DNA from: an uncultured Clostridium sp.
GTDB lineage: Bacteria; Bacillota; Clostridia; Clostridiales; Clostridiaceae
Reading direction: 5' to 3'
NCBI GenBank assembly: GCA_900540255.1
Contig: UQFE01000014.1
Span: 6,537 to 70,536 of the forward strand
Length of the DNA: 64,000 nucleotides
In this document: piece by piece, positions 27,010 through 35,020 of the stretch
How the letters are laid out: the number at the start of each line of letters is the position of its first letter
How positions within the stretch are numbered: the first letter of the stretch is position 1
Made by a program: the position numbers and the translations under genes
Notes under the pieces: model-generated
Told to the model about the DNA's origin: nothing
Seen by the model: only the letters and a program-made list of their open reading frames with translations
The model's database searches: none

Positions 27010-27360
27010 CTATTTCTCTATAAAATTCATTTTTAAGCCACTCCACTTAACTTGTTTAGTTTTTGTATCATAAACATATGCAGGAGCTGTTCTATCTCCT
27101 ACATACATTGTTTTAGTTACTGTTCCTTGTTGAGGATCTGGAAAAGTAACTGTAAAAAAAACACTACTTACTGCTATAAGTAATGTTGATATTTCTCTTT
27201 GTGTTAATGGTGACCATTCTAAAGCTATTTTTCTTTTAACTCCTATTCTATCTCTAATCATTTCACCATTTGCATTACGATTTGATTCTCCATCTAAATC
27301 ACTAATTGTAACTTCAAATGATTTAGGAGTAGCAATCGCTACTCCATTAATACTAAGCAT
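27010..27360 (-). CDS. Distal-tail-like protein (DUF6711 type)
   Basis: 116 residues opening MLSINGVAIATPKSFEVTIS, with SNRNANGEMIRDRIGVKRKI in the middle. This matches the short DUF6711 proteins encoded directly after the tape measure in many Firmicute siphoviruses, where a distal tail protein would normally be. It may cap the tube and join it to the fibre. Confidence 0.65.
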   Translation of the reverse strand: MLSINGVAIATPKSFEVTISDLDGESNRNANGEMIRDRIGVKRKIALEWSPLTQREISTLLIAVSSVFFTVTFPDPQQGTVTKTMYVGDRTAPAYVYDTKTKQVKWSGLKMNFIEK

Positions 27361-27375
27361 ATTACCACTCCTTAT

Positions 27376-29733
27376 TTATACTGGAATTAATGTAATTCCA
27401 CCTTGTCTTTGCATTTTTCTTAATTGGTTTAAAGCAACTTTTCCTATAATTGAGCCATCTATTTGTAGAATTAAATCTCCACTCATTGAATTATCATTGC
27501 TATTTCCTCCACTCACTGGCATTCTATCTGCTACTTTAGCTGCTAAATCAGTTATCCATCCTGTGTTGTTCTCTAAAGGCATTACTGCTTCCTTACCAGC
27601 TTCCCCTACCATAGCTATAGTAGGAGCATCAACTATACCACCTTTTGCAAGTTTAGGTATTGTAGGAATATTAATTCCCATTCCACCAAACCCAGGTATC
27701 CAATTTGGCAATTTAATTTTATTTAATCCTCTAATCATTGCATTTATTGCATCTATAATGGCATTTAATGGTTTCTTAGCAATATTAGTTAATCCATCAA
27801 ATATACCTCTAAATATATTTTGTACTCCCTGCCAAGCTTTTTGCCAATTTCCAGTAAACACTCCTACGATAAAATCTATTAATCCACCAAACATAATTTT
27901 TAAACTTTCTAAAATAGGCTTGATATAATTACCTACATTTCTAAATGCCTGTATAAACTCATTTCCTAACCAATTTATAACTGGTTTTAAGCAATTATTC
28001 CATATTACAATAAGTATTTCACCTATTTTCTCTATTGTAGGCTTCCATACTTGCCATATTTCATTAAGTCCATCAATTATCTTTTTAAGACATTCACCTA
28101 AAAATTTAACTACTGGAGCTATGCAATTAGTCCACAATGACATTGTTACTTTTACTATATTATCTACTACAGTACACCAAGCATCCCATAACAAAAATAA
28201 TATAGGTTTAAGTACTGTAACTAAAAAGTCACCAACTAATTTTAATGCTCCCATAATTGCCTTAAAATATGGTGTTAATGCACTTACTAAAGCATTCCAT
28301 CCATTAATTAAGGCATTTCTAAAACTATCACTGGTTTGCCATAGATATAAAAAAGCTGTTGTAACAACTGCTACTGCTCCTGCTATTAATGCTGCTGGAG
28401 TTGTTAATGCTAATCCAGCCAACCCTAAAGCTGTTGGTATTAATTCAATCCAGCCAATTACACTTGCTATTGCTCCAGTAATTGCACCCCAATTTCCTGC
28501 AATAAAAAATGCTATTATTCCAGAAACTAATCCCCCTATAATGGATAATATAATTTCTTTATGCTTTTTTATGAAATTTGAAATATTTTTAAAAATATTT
28601 CTTACTTTATCAGCAAATACTTCAACTTTACTTAGTAATCCATCAGTAGCTTTCTCTTGTTGAGAAAAATCCCAATCATCCATTCCAATATTACCAATTC
28701 CAGAACTATCACCAGATCCACTATCACTATCTGAACCAGTTGAGCTAATAGTATTTATTTCATCAATTCCCATTAACCCCTTTATTTCTTTAGCTGCTTT
28801 TTTGGCTGCACTTCCAACTCCACTAGTTGAATTGCTTAAATTATCCATTGCATTAGTTGCACTTGATACATCAGAAGCTACAGCTCCTATACCTGAACTT
28901 GAATCACTCTTTACACCAAATAATCGTTTCATAAATGCACTAAATACATTAGCCAGTTGAACTAATTTCCCCATAATTGTATTTATCACTTTTATTACTG
29001 GAGTTACTGCTGCAATAAATCCTTGTCCTAAACTTGCCCTCAAACTATCAAATTGTAATTTTAATATTCTTACTTGATTGGCCCATGAATCACTTGTTCT
29101 AGCAAAATCTCCCTGTGCTAAAGATAATTGTTGTTGAACAAAAGCGTATCTTAATGCAACCTTTTCTTGTTCTGTCATTTTAGCTGTAGTTTTTCCATAA
29201 CCATTTGCTAATGCATATTGATCTAATGCAGTTTGTGTCATTACTACTCCTAAATCTTTTAATGATTCAGTTTCGCCTGTAAATACTGATTTTAATTTAG
29301 TATAAGCTTCTCCTTGTGTAATATTATAAAACGAAGCTACATCTCCAGCTAATCCAGTAAGTGTTGTTGACATTGCATAAGCTTCACTTTCTACAAACCC
29401 GAAGGCTTTTGCCATTGCTCCAAATGTTCCAGTGTATTGTTTAGCCATTGTTTCACTTAAACCAAATTGAAAAACTGCATTTTGAGCAAAATTATTTACT
29501 TGCTCATTCATTTTACTAAAAGTAACATCTACTACATTTTGTACTTCTGCTAAATCACTTCCTAAATCAAGGCATGCTGATGTAAATTCAGTTATTTTTT
29601 TTATTGCAAATGCTCCAGCTAATATCTTCCCAGCTTTACTTGCTATATTAGTTATTCCTCTCATTTGCCTATCAAATTGATTTTGATTAACAACTAAATC
29701 TAAACCAATTTGTCCTACACTTTCTGTTGACAT
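27376..29733 (-). CDS. Tail tape measure protein
   Basis: 785 residues. The N-terminal 250 residues (tail tape measure family, with MAKQYTGTFGAMAKAFGF and ASFYNITQGEAYTKLKSVFTG) are helical. A Ser/Gly-rich hinge lies near 330, two to three hydrophobic stretches (IILSIIGGLVSGIIAFFIAG, ...) near 390-460, then Trp-containing helical repeats, and a C-terminal segment with KLAKGGIVDAPTIAMVGEAG, which is common in such proteins. It sets tail length and acts in DNA entry. A terminator-like hairpin precedes it. Confidence 0.93.
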   Translation of the reverse strand: MSTESVGQIGLDLVVNQNQFDRQMRGITNIASKAGKILAGAFAIKKITEFTSACLDLGSDLAEVQNVVDVTFSKMNEQVNNFAQNAVFQFGLSETMAKQYTGTFGAMAKAFGFVESEAYAMSTTLTGLAGDVASFYNITQGEAYTKLKSVFTGETESLKDLGVVMTQTALDQYALANGYGKTTAKMTEQEKVALRYAFVQQQLSLAQGDFARTSDSWANQVRILKLQFDSLRASLGQGFIAAVTPVIKVINTIMGKLVQLANVFSAFMKRLFGVKSDSSSGIGAVASDVSSATNAMDNLSNSTSGVGSAAKKAAKEIKGLMGIDEINTISSTGSDSDSGSGDSSGIGNIGMDDWDFSQQEKATDGLLSKVEVFADKVRNIFKNISNFIKKHKEIILSIIGGLVSGIIAFFIAGNWGAITGAIASVIGWIELIPTALGLAGLALTTPAALIAGAVAVVTTAFLYLWQTSDSFRNALINGWNALVSALTPYFKAIMGALKLVGDFLVTVLKPILFLLWDAWCTVVDNIVKVTMSLWTNCIAPVVKFLGECLKKIIDGLNEIWQVWKPTIEKIGEILIVIWNNCLKPVINWLGNEFIQAFRNVGNYIKPILESLKIMFGGLIDFIVGVFTGNWQKAWQGVQNIFRGIFDGLTNIAKKPLNAIIDAINAMIRGLNKIKLPNWIPGFGGMGINIPTIPKLAKGGIVDAPTIAMVGEAGKEAVMPLENNTGWITDLAAKVADRMPVSGGNSNDNSMSGDLILQIDGSIIGKVALNQLRKMQRQGGITLIPV

Positions 29734-29751
29734 ATCTCACCCCCTTAATGA

Positions 29752-29783
29752 AAAACTAAAACACCTAGAATAAACTAGGTGCT
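29752..29783 (-). terminator. Internal terminator-like hairpin ahead of the tape measure gene
   Basis: CACCTAG / CTAGGTG with a 6-base loop and a T-rich tail sits between the chaperone frame and the tape measure start, inside the structural operon. Confidence 0.65.
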
Positions 29784-30130
29784 TACTTACTATTGGCCAT
29801 TGAGATGAACATATTTTTAAATGCATTCATTGCATCTTCATAACTTTCTTTGTCAACATTCTTAGATTGTCTTCTTTTCCAATCACTTTGTATTCTTTTT
29901 TGATCTTTAGTAAATCTTTTTATTACTTCTTTATCCTTTTCGGCTCTAATTGAAATAATTTGCCCTAATGGTGTATCTGGCATAAGTCCACTAAGTAAAG
30001 TTGCAAATTCACTCCATGTCATATCCTGTTCATTTCTCAACCTTATTCCATATTGCTTTGCAAAACTTGCTTCTATTAAATCATAATCCTCTAATAAATC
30101 ATACCAAGATTCTTGCTTATCTTTAGCTGG
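29783..30130 (-). CDS. Tail assembly chaperone, downstream frame (Gp15/gpT-like), made by frameshift
   Basis: The frame stays open from 30130 (115 codons) but the first ATG is at 30040, in the middle of the conserved domain. The segment before that ATG reads WYDLLEDYDLIEASFAKQYG, and after it MTWSEFATLLSGLMPDTPLG: together the C-terminal signature of the Bacteriophage Gp15 family. The natural product is therefore a fusion to the upstream chaperone by ribosomal frameshift at 30129-30131. It helps load the tape measure into the growing tail. Confidence 0.8.
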   Translation of the reverse strand, partial: PAKDKQESWYDLLEDYDLIEASFAKQYGIRLRNEQDMTWSEFATLLSGLMPDTPLGQIISIRAEKDKEVIKRFTKDQKRIQSDWKRRQSKNVDKESYEDAMNAFKNMFISMANSK

Positions 30131-30134
30131 GTGT
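30123..30134 (-). other. Predicted programmed +1 frameshift site
   Basis: The upstream chaperone ends ACA CCC AGC TAA. A +1 slip at CCC (30129-30131) gives ACA-C-CCA-GCT-AAA and enters the open downstream frame. CCC followed by a stop within two codons is a known +1-prone arrangement in Listeria phage tail/capsid genes. A -2 shift would give the same frame. Confidence 0.6.
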
Positions 30135-30437
30135 ATTAAAATTCTTTTCTACTTCTTCATAACTTTGGTCAGAAACTCCAGCCATAATACCTATAAATAA
30201 AACTTTATAATCTGCAAATGACAATTCCATACTTTCAATTTCTTGAAAAGCATTTTGTCCTAATGCTAATTTAACAACCTTATCCATCGCTGCTAATTCA
30301 TTTTTATTATTTTGCATTTCTTGATTAATTAATAACATAGTATTTTTGCTATTATTAATTTTATATTCCTTTCCTTCTGCAATTTTTATTACTGGTTTAT
30401 CATTACTTAATTTCTTTGAAATATCTATCATACTCAT
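30123..30437 (-). CDS. Tail assembly chaperone, upstream frame (gpG-like)
   Basis: 104 residues (MSMIDISKKLSNDKPVIKIA...), small and mixed alpha/beta, encoded between the major tail protein and the tape measure, the standard gpG position. It contains YKINNSKNTMLLINQEM and a helical C-terminus ending in NTPS. Most ribosomes should stop at 30123; a fraction should shift into the next frame to add the Gp15-like tail domain. Confidence 0.75.
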   Translation of the reverse strand: MSMIDISKKLSNDKPVIKIAEGKEYKINNSKNTMLLINQEMQNNKNELAAMDKVVKLALGQNAFQEIESMELSFADYKVLFIGIMAGVSDQSYEEVEKNFNTPS

Positions 30438-30440
30438 TTT

Positions 30441-30893
30441 TTATTCCTCCGTACTAATTGTTGGCTTACCATTTGAAAGCACTTCAAACTCTAATACTCC
30501 GACATTTGTTGCGTCCCCAGAACCTACATTTGTAACATTAACTATACAATCAAATGATACTTTTGTTCCATCTGGAAATATCCATTCAAATTTACTCTCT
30601 AAATCTTGTGCATTTTTAAATAATAATCCTGCTACATAATCATTCCCATCATCTCCAACACACCTTTTACCACTTAATGAAATAGAAAATCCTTTTCCAG
30701 TTGACATTCTTCTAGTCCAACCTTCTTGGTCTAAAGCCGACCATTCTTCGATATTGTTATCCATAGATAATGAAAATGTTTCTAAATCTTTAATAGTTTT
30801 CATATCTGTTGGTTGAGTACTAGTAGCACCCTTTATACCTATTTTAAATTTATTTTGGTGTACTGGATAAACTCCACTTTCTACTTTAGACAT
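30441..30893 (-). CDS. Major tail tube protein
   Basis: 150 residues, beta-rich: KIGIKGATSTQPTDMKTIKD, then EEWSALDQEGWTRRMSTGKGFSI, and a C-terminal VGVLEFEVLSNGKPT. The TGK-type strand followed by SLSGKR...DYVAGL is typical of siphovirus tail tube proteins. It lies directly before the chaperones and its start overlaps the preceding stop by one base. It polymerises to form the DNA conduit. Confidence 0.85.
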   Translation of the reverse strand: MSKVESGVYPVHQNKFKIGIKGATSTQPTDMKTIKDLETFSLSMDNNIEEWSALDQEGWTRRMSTGKGFSISLSGKRCVGDDGNDYVAGLLFKNAQDLESKFEWIFPDGTKVSFDCIVNVTNVGSGDATNVGVLEFEVLSNGKPTISTEE

Positions 30894-31303
30894 TATCCCT
30901 CATTCCTTTCATAATAAAATTCTATATCTATAACTCTTTCATATATTCCTTTTTCATCTGTTCCTACATCTATAGGCTCATTTGTATTTAACTTAATCAT
31001 TTTTATTCTATGATTATTAATAACTACACTATTTTGCTTTAATATCTCTTCAAATAATCTATATGAGAACTCTTCTGTTTCCCTTGCATTTAAATTCCAA
31101 TGTATAAGTACAGTAATTGCTTTTACTTCATAAGAAGAGTTTTCACTACCTCCTAGAGTTATTCTAGGAGGTATAATATTTTTACCTTGATATACTCCAA
31201 TTGATTTATTATTCTTATTATCAAGCTTTCCTATATAATAGTTATCTGCTTTATTTTCAAGAGTTTTTAACCAATTTCTTATATCTGCTAAACCTAACAT
31301 CAA
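30893..31303 (-). CDS. Tail terminator / minor capsid protein
   Basis: 136 residues (MMLGLADIRNWLKTLENKAD...). The order head-closure, neck, terminator, tube identifies it as the tail terminator, which caps the tube. The sequence NARETEEFSYRLFEEIL and the C-terminal VIDIEFYYERN fit this fold. It overlaps the upstream gene by four bases (ATGA). Confidence 0.7.
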   Translation of the reverse strand: MMLGLADIRNWLKTLENKADNYYIGKLDNKNNKSIGVYQGKNIIPPRITLGGSENSSYEVKAITVLIHWNLNARETEEFSYRLFEEILKQNSVVINNHRIKMIKLNTNEPIDVGTDEKGIYERVIDIEFYYERNEG

Positions 31304-31782
31304 ACCCCTCCTAATCTTTTATAAAACTCTTTAAAAGTCTTTTTGCAGAAGTCTTTTTTATTTCCATCAATCCACTCTTCATACCATTTACCTTTTGCAT
31401 TTTTATTTTCACTAGTATTGAAATTGTATTCTGGATGATAATAAAGCCTTCTTGCATAAGGAGTTGATGATACTAACGTACAAATCCCTTTAGAACTATT
31501 ACTATAATCAACAAAGGTACTTTCATTTTGTAAAGTACCTCCTTGATAAATAACTCTAGTTTTTGTTTTGCCTTTATACTCTCTGCCATTCTTAGCAAAT
31601 TGCCCTCTAACACCATACTCTTTATATTTTTCTTTCTTTATTTCTCCAAATGGAATTACCTGTGCTTGTACTACTTCTGTATGTAAAGCTTCTGCAGTCA
31701 TTTCTAAAGCTTGTATTTGTGCTCGTGTTAACTGTTTAATTCTTTGTTGATTAATTATTACAGTACTTGTCGCTCTTGCCAT
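31300..31782 (-). CDS. Head-tail joining protein (minor capsid, gp10/HK97-like)
   Basis: 160 residues, basic: TVIINQQRIKQLTRAQIQAL and a tyrosine-rich middle (STPYARRLYYHPEYNFN). The second motif, a YARRLYYHPEYNF-like phrase, recurs in the minor capsid/neck proteins of SPP1-like phages. The gene order supports a neck role between connector and tail. Confidence 0.7.
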   Translation of the reverse strand: MARATSTVIINQQRIKQLTRAQIQALEMTAEALHTEVVQAQVIPFGEIKKEKYKEYGVRGQFAKNGREYKGKTKTRVIYQGGTLQNESTFVDYSNSSKGICTLVSSTPYARRLYYHPEYNFNTSENKNAKGKWYEEWIDGNKKDFCKKTFKEFYKRLGGV

Positions 31783-31785
31783 AAC

Positions 31786-32124
31786 TTAAACCAACTCCAA
31801 CTTAGTATAATTAACTGTTCCATCTGGATTACGTGCTTTTTCACCTTTGTATATATTTCTTTTACCCTCAAAGACTTTTACTTCTCCATCAGATATAACA
31901 GAAATACCAGGAGCAATATCTCCTGGTATCAAGACAGTTCCTTCTATTTTAATAAGTTTCTGTTCTGCTGTTAAAACCATTTTAGCCTTATCTTGATAAT
32001 TACATTTAGTATCAATTTCAATAGCTTTTAAAGGCTCACCATCTTCACTTATTCCTTCTTGAAAAATAATAACTTTAATTGGAGTTTTACAAAACTTTTT
32101 AGGTACTAAACATGGATATTTCAT
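31786..32124 (-). CDS. Head closure / minor capsid protein
   Basis: 112 residues, beta-rich (KYPCLVPKKFCKTPIKVIIF...), in the position of the stopper (gp16-like) protein that closes the portal channel. It starts two bases after the preceding stop. Assignment is mainly by place and size. Confidence 0.6.
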   Translation of the reverse strand: MKYPCLVPKKFCKTPIKVIIFQEGISEDGEPLKAIEIDTKCNYQDKAKMVLTAEQKLIKIEGTVLIPGDIAPGISVISDGEVKVFEGKRNIYKGEKARNPDGTVNYTKLELV

Positions 32125-32126
32125 AA

Positions 32127-32510
32127 TTAAAACCTCCTAAAACTTAATGAACATAATCCTGTTTGTTTTAATGTTTCATGTAACTCTGTTGGTATTGCAA
32201 CACCTTTTATTAATTGAACATTCCAACTACCACCAAAGTTCATTGATACTCCATTAATGCTATAACTAGATAATACATTTTCAATAAGTTCTGCATTTTC
32301 ATACTCAAACTCTGCTAATTCACAAGTTACTTCTTTAATAATATCCTTTTGAAAATCTGTTAATTTTTCAAACCCTAAACCCTTAATCCTATTAAAAGTT
32401 AATGTATCAATATGCCTACTTGCTTTTCTTAATGATTTATCTATGTCACTATCATCTATTTCATTACCTTTAAAGATACCTGTATAATATGCTTTGTCTA
32501 CATATGACAT
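32127..32510 (-). CDS. Head-tail connector (adaptor) protein
   Basis: 127 residues, mostly helical: SDIDKSLRKASRHIDTLTFN is characteristic of DUF3199/gp6-like adaptors that sit under the portal. The C-terminal part (INGVSMNFGGSWNVQL) is the usual beta hook. First of four neck genes after the capsid. Confidence 0.72.
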   Translation of the reverse strand: MSYVDKAYYTGIFKGNEIDDSDIDKSLRKASRHIDTLTFNRIKGLGFEKLTDFQKDIIKEVTCELAEFEYENAELIENVLSSYSINGVSMNFGGSWNVQLIKGVAIPTELHETLKQTGLCSLSFRRF

Positions 32511-32525
32511 ATACTCACATCCTTA

Positions 32526-32564
32526 AATTAAAAGAAGGATACTATTGAGCACCCTTCTTTAATT
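32526..32564 (-). terminator. Terminator-like hairpin after the capsid block
   Basis: AAAGAAGG (complement of 32555-32562) and CCTTCTTTT on the minus strand form a stem around a 14-base loop and run into T/A, overlapping the last codons of the 77-residue gene. Confidence 0.6.
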
Positions 32565-32775
32565 CCTTATTTTCTTCTTTTAATTTTTTATTTTCCTTTT
32601 CTAACTTTAAAGCCTTTTCCTCTAAAGTTTTATACTTTTCATATGAAACTGATTTACCAGCTCCATACTCTATTATGTTTCCTACATCATCTGTTATGTC
32701 ATAACCTTGTGCTTGATACATGGCTTTTTGAGTTTCATCTATTGTATAAACCTTATTTCCTTTTGTTGCCTTCAT
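32542..32775 (-). CDS. Small coiled-coil protein after the capsid gene
   Basis: 77 residues. The first 40 form a compact domain (KGNKVYTIDETQKAMYQAQG) and the last 35 a strongly charged coiled coil (LEKENKKLKEENKELKKG). Such proteins are commonly found next to major capsid genes in this phage group; a head-decoration or assembly role is possible but unproven. Confidence 0.6.
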   Translation of the reverse strand: MKATKGNKVYTIDETQKAMYQAQGYDITDDVGNIIEYGAGKSVSYEKYKTLEEKALKLEKENKKLKEENKELKKGAQ

Positions 32776-32791
32776 ATATTATTCCTCCTAT

Positions 32792-33697
32792 TTATTCAGC
32801 TTCTGCATTAATAGCAATACCACAAGCTTTATTTTTTATTAAGAATGTATCACCATACTCTCTAGTTTGATATACATACTTATCTGCTGTTCTTGAATCT
32901 GTACCTGGAGTAAATAACTTCATATATGCATATTTACTTCTAGTTACTTGGCATGATGGATGAATAAGTATCATGTATATTTGTTTTGCATCTCCTGCCG
33001 GAACACATCCATTTGTAAAATCATACTTAGTTTTCATTCTTCCAGATGGAACTTTAGTTATTTCTACATCATCTAAAGAGTAAACTCTTCTATCAATTTT
33101 CCCATTATTTGAATTAACATCAATATTTCTTGTTAATCCCTCCGCTTTCTTAAGCATCTTATGAATTGACGGAATAACATAAAGTATTCTTCCTTCACTT
33201 GGAACTCCTGCATCATCCATTTTCTCCATTTGATCATCAAACCAATCTAAAATATTAGCTGTAGTTAATGTTGTTGTAGTGTCTACTACTGCTCCATTCG
33301 CTTCATAAGTCTTAGCTTCTGAATATAACTTAGAGTATCTATAAGAATCTCTTTCCGGAATAGCTTGCTCTGTTTCAAATGTATTTTGAACATTTGCTAC
33401 TTCTATAACCAAGTTAGTTTCATCTATATCCATTGGATCTAAAGGGAATTCTATATCTCTATCATGCGCTAATTTCTTTGGTTCCCATTCATTAGATATA
33501 CTCCCTGTATTAAATCCCATATTACTTCTGTTGTGGTCTTTATATCCACTAACTGTGATATTAGGTAATTTAATAGTTTGAGCATTAATAAATTTAACTT
33601 GTGGATTAGATTGTTCTAATGCATAAGATGTTAACTCCTTTGCATATTTTTGTTGTAATGCTTGTTCAAATTGTTCAGCGTAACTGTATACTGCCAT
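32792..33697 (-). CDS. Major capsid protein
   Basis: 301 residues: MAVYSYAEQFEQALQQKYAK, followed by IKLPNITVSGYKDH and a helical spine, with RILYVIPSIHKMLKKAEG near the middle. This pattern fits the HK97-fold capsid proteins of clostridial siphoviruses. A separate scaffold gene lies just upstream, so no N-terminal delta domain is needed. Strong GGAG site before the ATG. Confidence 0.9.
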   Translation of the reverse strand: MAVYSYAEQFEQALQQKYAKELTSYALEQSNPQVKFINAQTIKLPNITVSGYKDHNRSNMGFNTGSISNEWEPKKLAHDRDIEFPLDPMDIDETNLVIEVANVQNTFETEQAIPERDSYRYSKLYSEAKTYEANGAVVDTTTTLTTANILDWFDDQMEKMDDAGVPSEGRILYVIPSIHKMLKKAEGLTRNIDVNSNNGKIDRRVYSLDDVEITKVPSGRMKTKYDFTNGCVPAGDAKQIYMILIHPSCQVTRSKYAYMKLFTPGTDSRTADKYVYQTREYGDTFLIKNKACGIAINAEAE

Positions 33698-33728
33698 AAT
33701 TTCATCTCCATTTCTTATTTTTAATTAA

Positions 33729-34334
33729 TTATTTAATTCCAAATGCTCTTGCTATTGCATCATTTGGATTTACTTTTTGTTTTGTATTATTAGCACCAAT
33801 TATAAAACCATTTTTGTTTTGCTCTTGCTTTTGTTGTTCCCCTTTAAAAGAAGGGTATTTTTCTAATACCTTATCAATAGCCTGTTCCATGGTTAAATCA
33901 TCATTAAGCATAGACTTAGCTAATATAACTACATCATCTACAGAAGTTGATGCAACTCCTTTAGATAAACAAGTTACTTTTGTTTCAGCTAATAAAGCTC
34001 TTTCTTCAGCTGCAACTCTTGCCTTTTCAGCATTAGTTAAAGCTTCATTTTTCTTTTCTTCTTCTGTTTTTTGACTTTCTTGCCATTGCTTAAAAGCCTC
34101 TAACTCCTCTTTAGATGGTTGGTCTTTCTTTGCTCTAGCAACTCTTTCCTTTACTATTTTGTCTAACTCCTCTTGAGTAAAAGTTTTAGCTTCTTCTCCT
34201 TTTCCTTCTCCAGCTTCTGGATCACCTTCATTGCCTGCTGAATTTCCTTCTCCACCAGTACCAGTTCCTCCATCTACTTGAAGTAACCTTCTCATTCCTA
34301 TTCTTTTTCTTAAATTACAACTTGTTATAAACAT
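33729..34334 (-). CDS. Capsid scaffolding protein (DUF4355-like)
   Basis: 201 residues. After a short N-terminus comes a Gly/Glu-rich flexible stretch (DGGTGTGGEGNSAGNEGDPEAG), then a long helical coiled region (TFTQEELDKIVKERVARAK through EEKKNEALTNAEKARVAAEE) and a basic end. This is the pattern of DUF4355 scaffolds that shape the procapsid. GGAGG lies 6 bases before the first ATG, so I keep that start despite a second Met at residue 14. Confidence 0.82.
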   Translation of the reverse strand: MFITSCNLRKRIGMRRLLQVDGGTGTGGEGNSAGNEGDPEAGEGKGEEAKTFTQEELDKIVKERVARAKKDQPSKEELEAFKQWQESQKTEEEKKNEALTNAEKARVAAEERALLAETKVTCLSKGVASTSVDDVVILAKSMLNDDLTMEQAIDKVLEKYPSFKGEQQKQEQNKNGFIIGANNTKQKVNPNDAIARAFGIK

Positions 34335-34411
34335 AACTTCCCTCCATTTATAGTCTGTAGACTGTTATTTCCTTACGCAGTTTTAAGCCTTAAGCAAGTT
34401 TTGGGCATAAT

Positions 34412-34438
34412 AAAAAGCCTTAGTTTCCTAAGACTTAA
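34412..34438 (-). terminator. Terminator upstream of the scaffold gene
   Basis: AGTCTTAG-GAAA-CTAAGGCT followed by TTTTTATT on the minus strand. It closes the transcript from the two small genes on its right. Confidence 0.8.
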
Positions 34439-34704
34439 TTATTTTTTTCAACTTTATAATTTTCCCACTTCTTATAAGCATCTACATACATTTCTTTTTT
34501 ATCTCCATTGTATGTGCACTCATAATACATTCCATCAAATAAAGTAGTACTAAGTAGTGCTTTATTATTTTGCAGTGTTTTACAACTCCATACCATAAAT
34601 ACATTGTCTGTTGTAATTTGCTTTTTATCTGTTTTATCTAAATGTCTATTGGTATAATCACATACCTCTTGTTTGCACCATTCTAAAAATTCTTTTTCAT
34701 TCAT
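34435..34704 (-). CDS. Small phage protein (DUF6275-like)
   Basis: 89 residues: an N-terminal helix EKEFLEWCKQEVCDYTNRHL then beta strands (NVFMVWSCKTLQNNKALLST, GMYYECTYNGDK). I recall this pattern from DUF6275 proteins in clostridial phages; function unknown. One-base overlap with the gene upstream. Confidence 0.6.
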   Translation of the reverse strand: MNEKEFLEWCKQEVCDYTNRHLDKTDKKQITTDNVFMVWSCKTLQNNKALLSTTLFDGMYYECTYNGDKKEMYVDAYKKWENYKVEKNN

Positions 34705-34961
34705 TACTTATTTACCTCCAATTCTATATTTTCTATTTCAGCTCTTTCTTTTAAATATTGAGCATACATTTCCATTGCTTTTAATTGACCATTCAATAAA
34801 TAATAACTACAAAATGGTTTAAATGTTAAAGTACCCGCCTTATATTTCTTAAGCATATTTCTTAATCCATTTATTCTTATTTTTAATTGTAAATACTCTG
34901 CTCTAAACCTTTCTTTATAATCTGCACTCCCCATCATCTCAATGGTATCTTTTAATTCCAT
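34704..34961 (-). CDS. Small helical phage protein (crAss001_48-related)
   Basis: 85 residues: R-A-E-Y-x-Q-L helices and a C-terminal LLNGQLKAMEMYAQYLKERAEIE segment. The L-x-x-Q-L-x-A-M-x-x-Y motif is a hallmark of a widespread small phage family named after a crAssphage gene product. Role unknown, often near head or regulatory genes. Confidence 0.6.
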   Translation of the reverse strand: MELKDTIEMMGSADYKERFRAEYLQLKIRINGLRNMLKKYKAGTLTFKPFCSYYLLNGQLKAMEMYAQYLKERAEIENIELEVNK

Positions 34962-34991
34962 ATTTTCAATCCCTCCTTAATTTTAAGCATA

Positions 34992-35020
34992 ATAAAAGCA
35001 CCTACTTATGTAAGTGCTAA
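34992..35020 (-). terminator. Terminator after the minor capsid gene
   Basis: AGCACTTAC / GTAGGTGCT on the minus strand with a TTTTATT tail immediately after the stop of the minor capsid gene. Confidence 0.75.

Noticed and set aside
28121..28663. 180-codon open frame antisense to the tape measure gene
   Set aside because: It lies wholly inside a well-supported gene on the other strand; its composition reflects complementary codons and no ribosome site is present.
29783..30040. Independent 85-residue protein starting at 30040
   Set aside because: The conserved family signature begins before this ATG, and no ribosome binding site is nearby; a frameshift fusion fits better.
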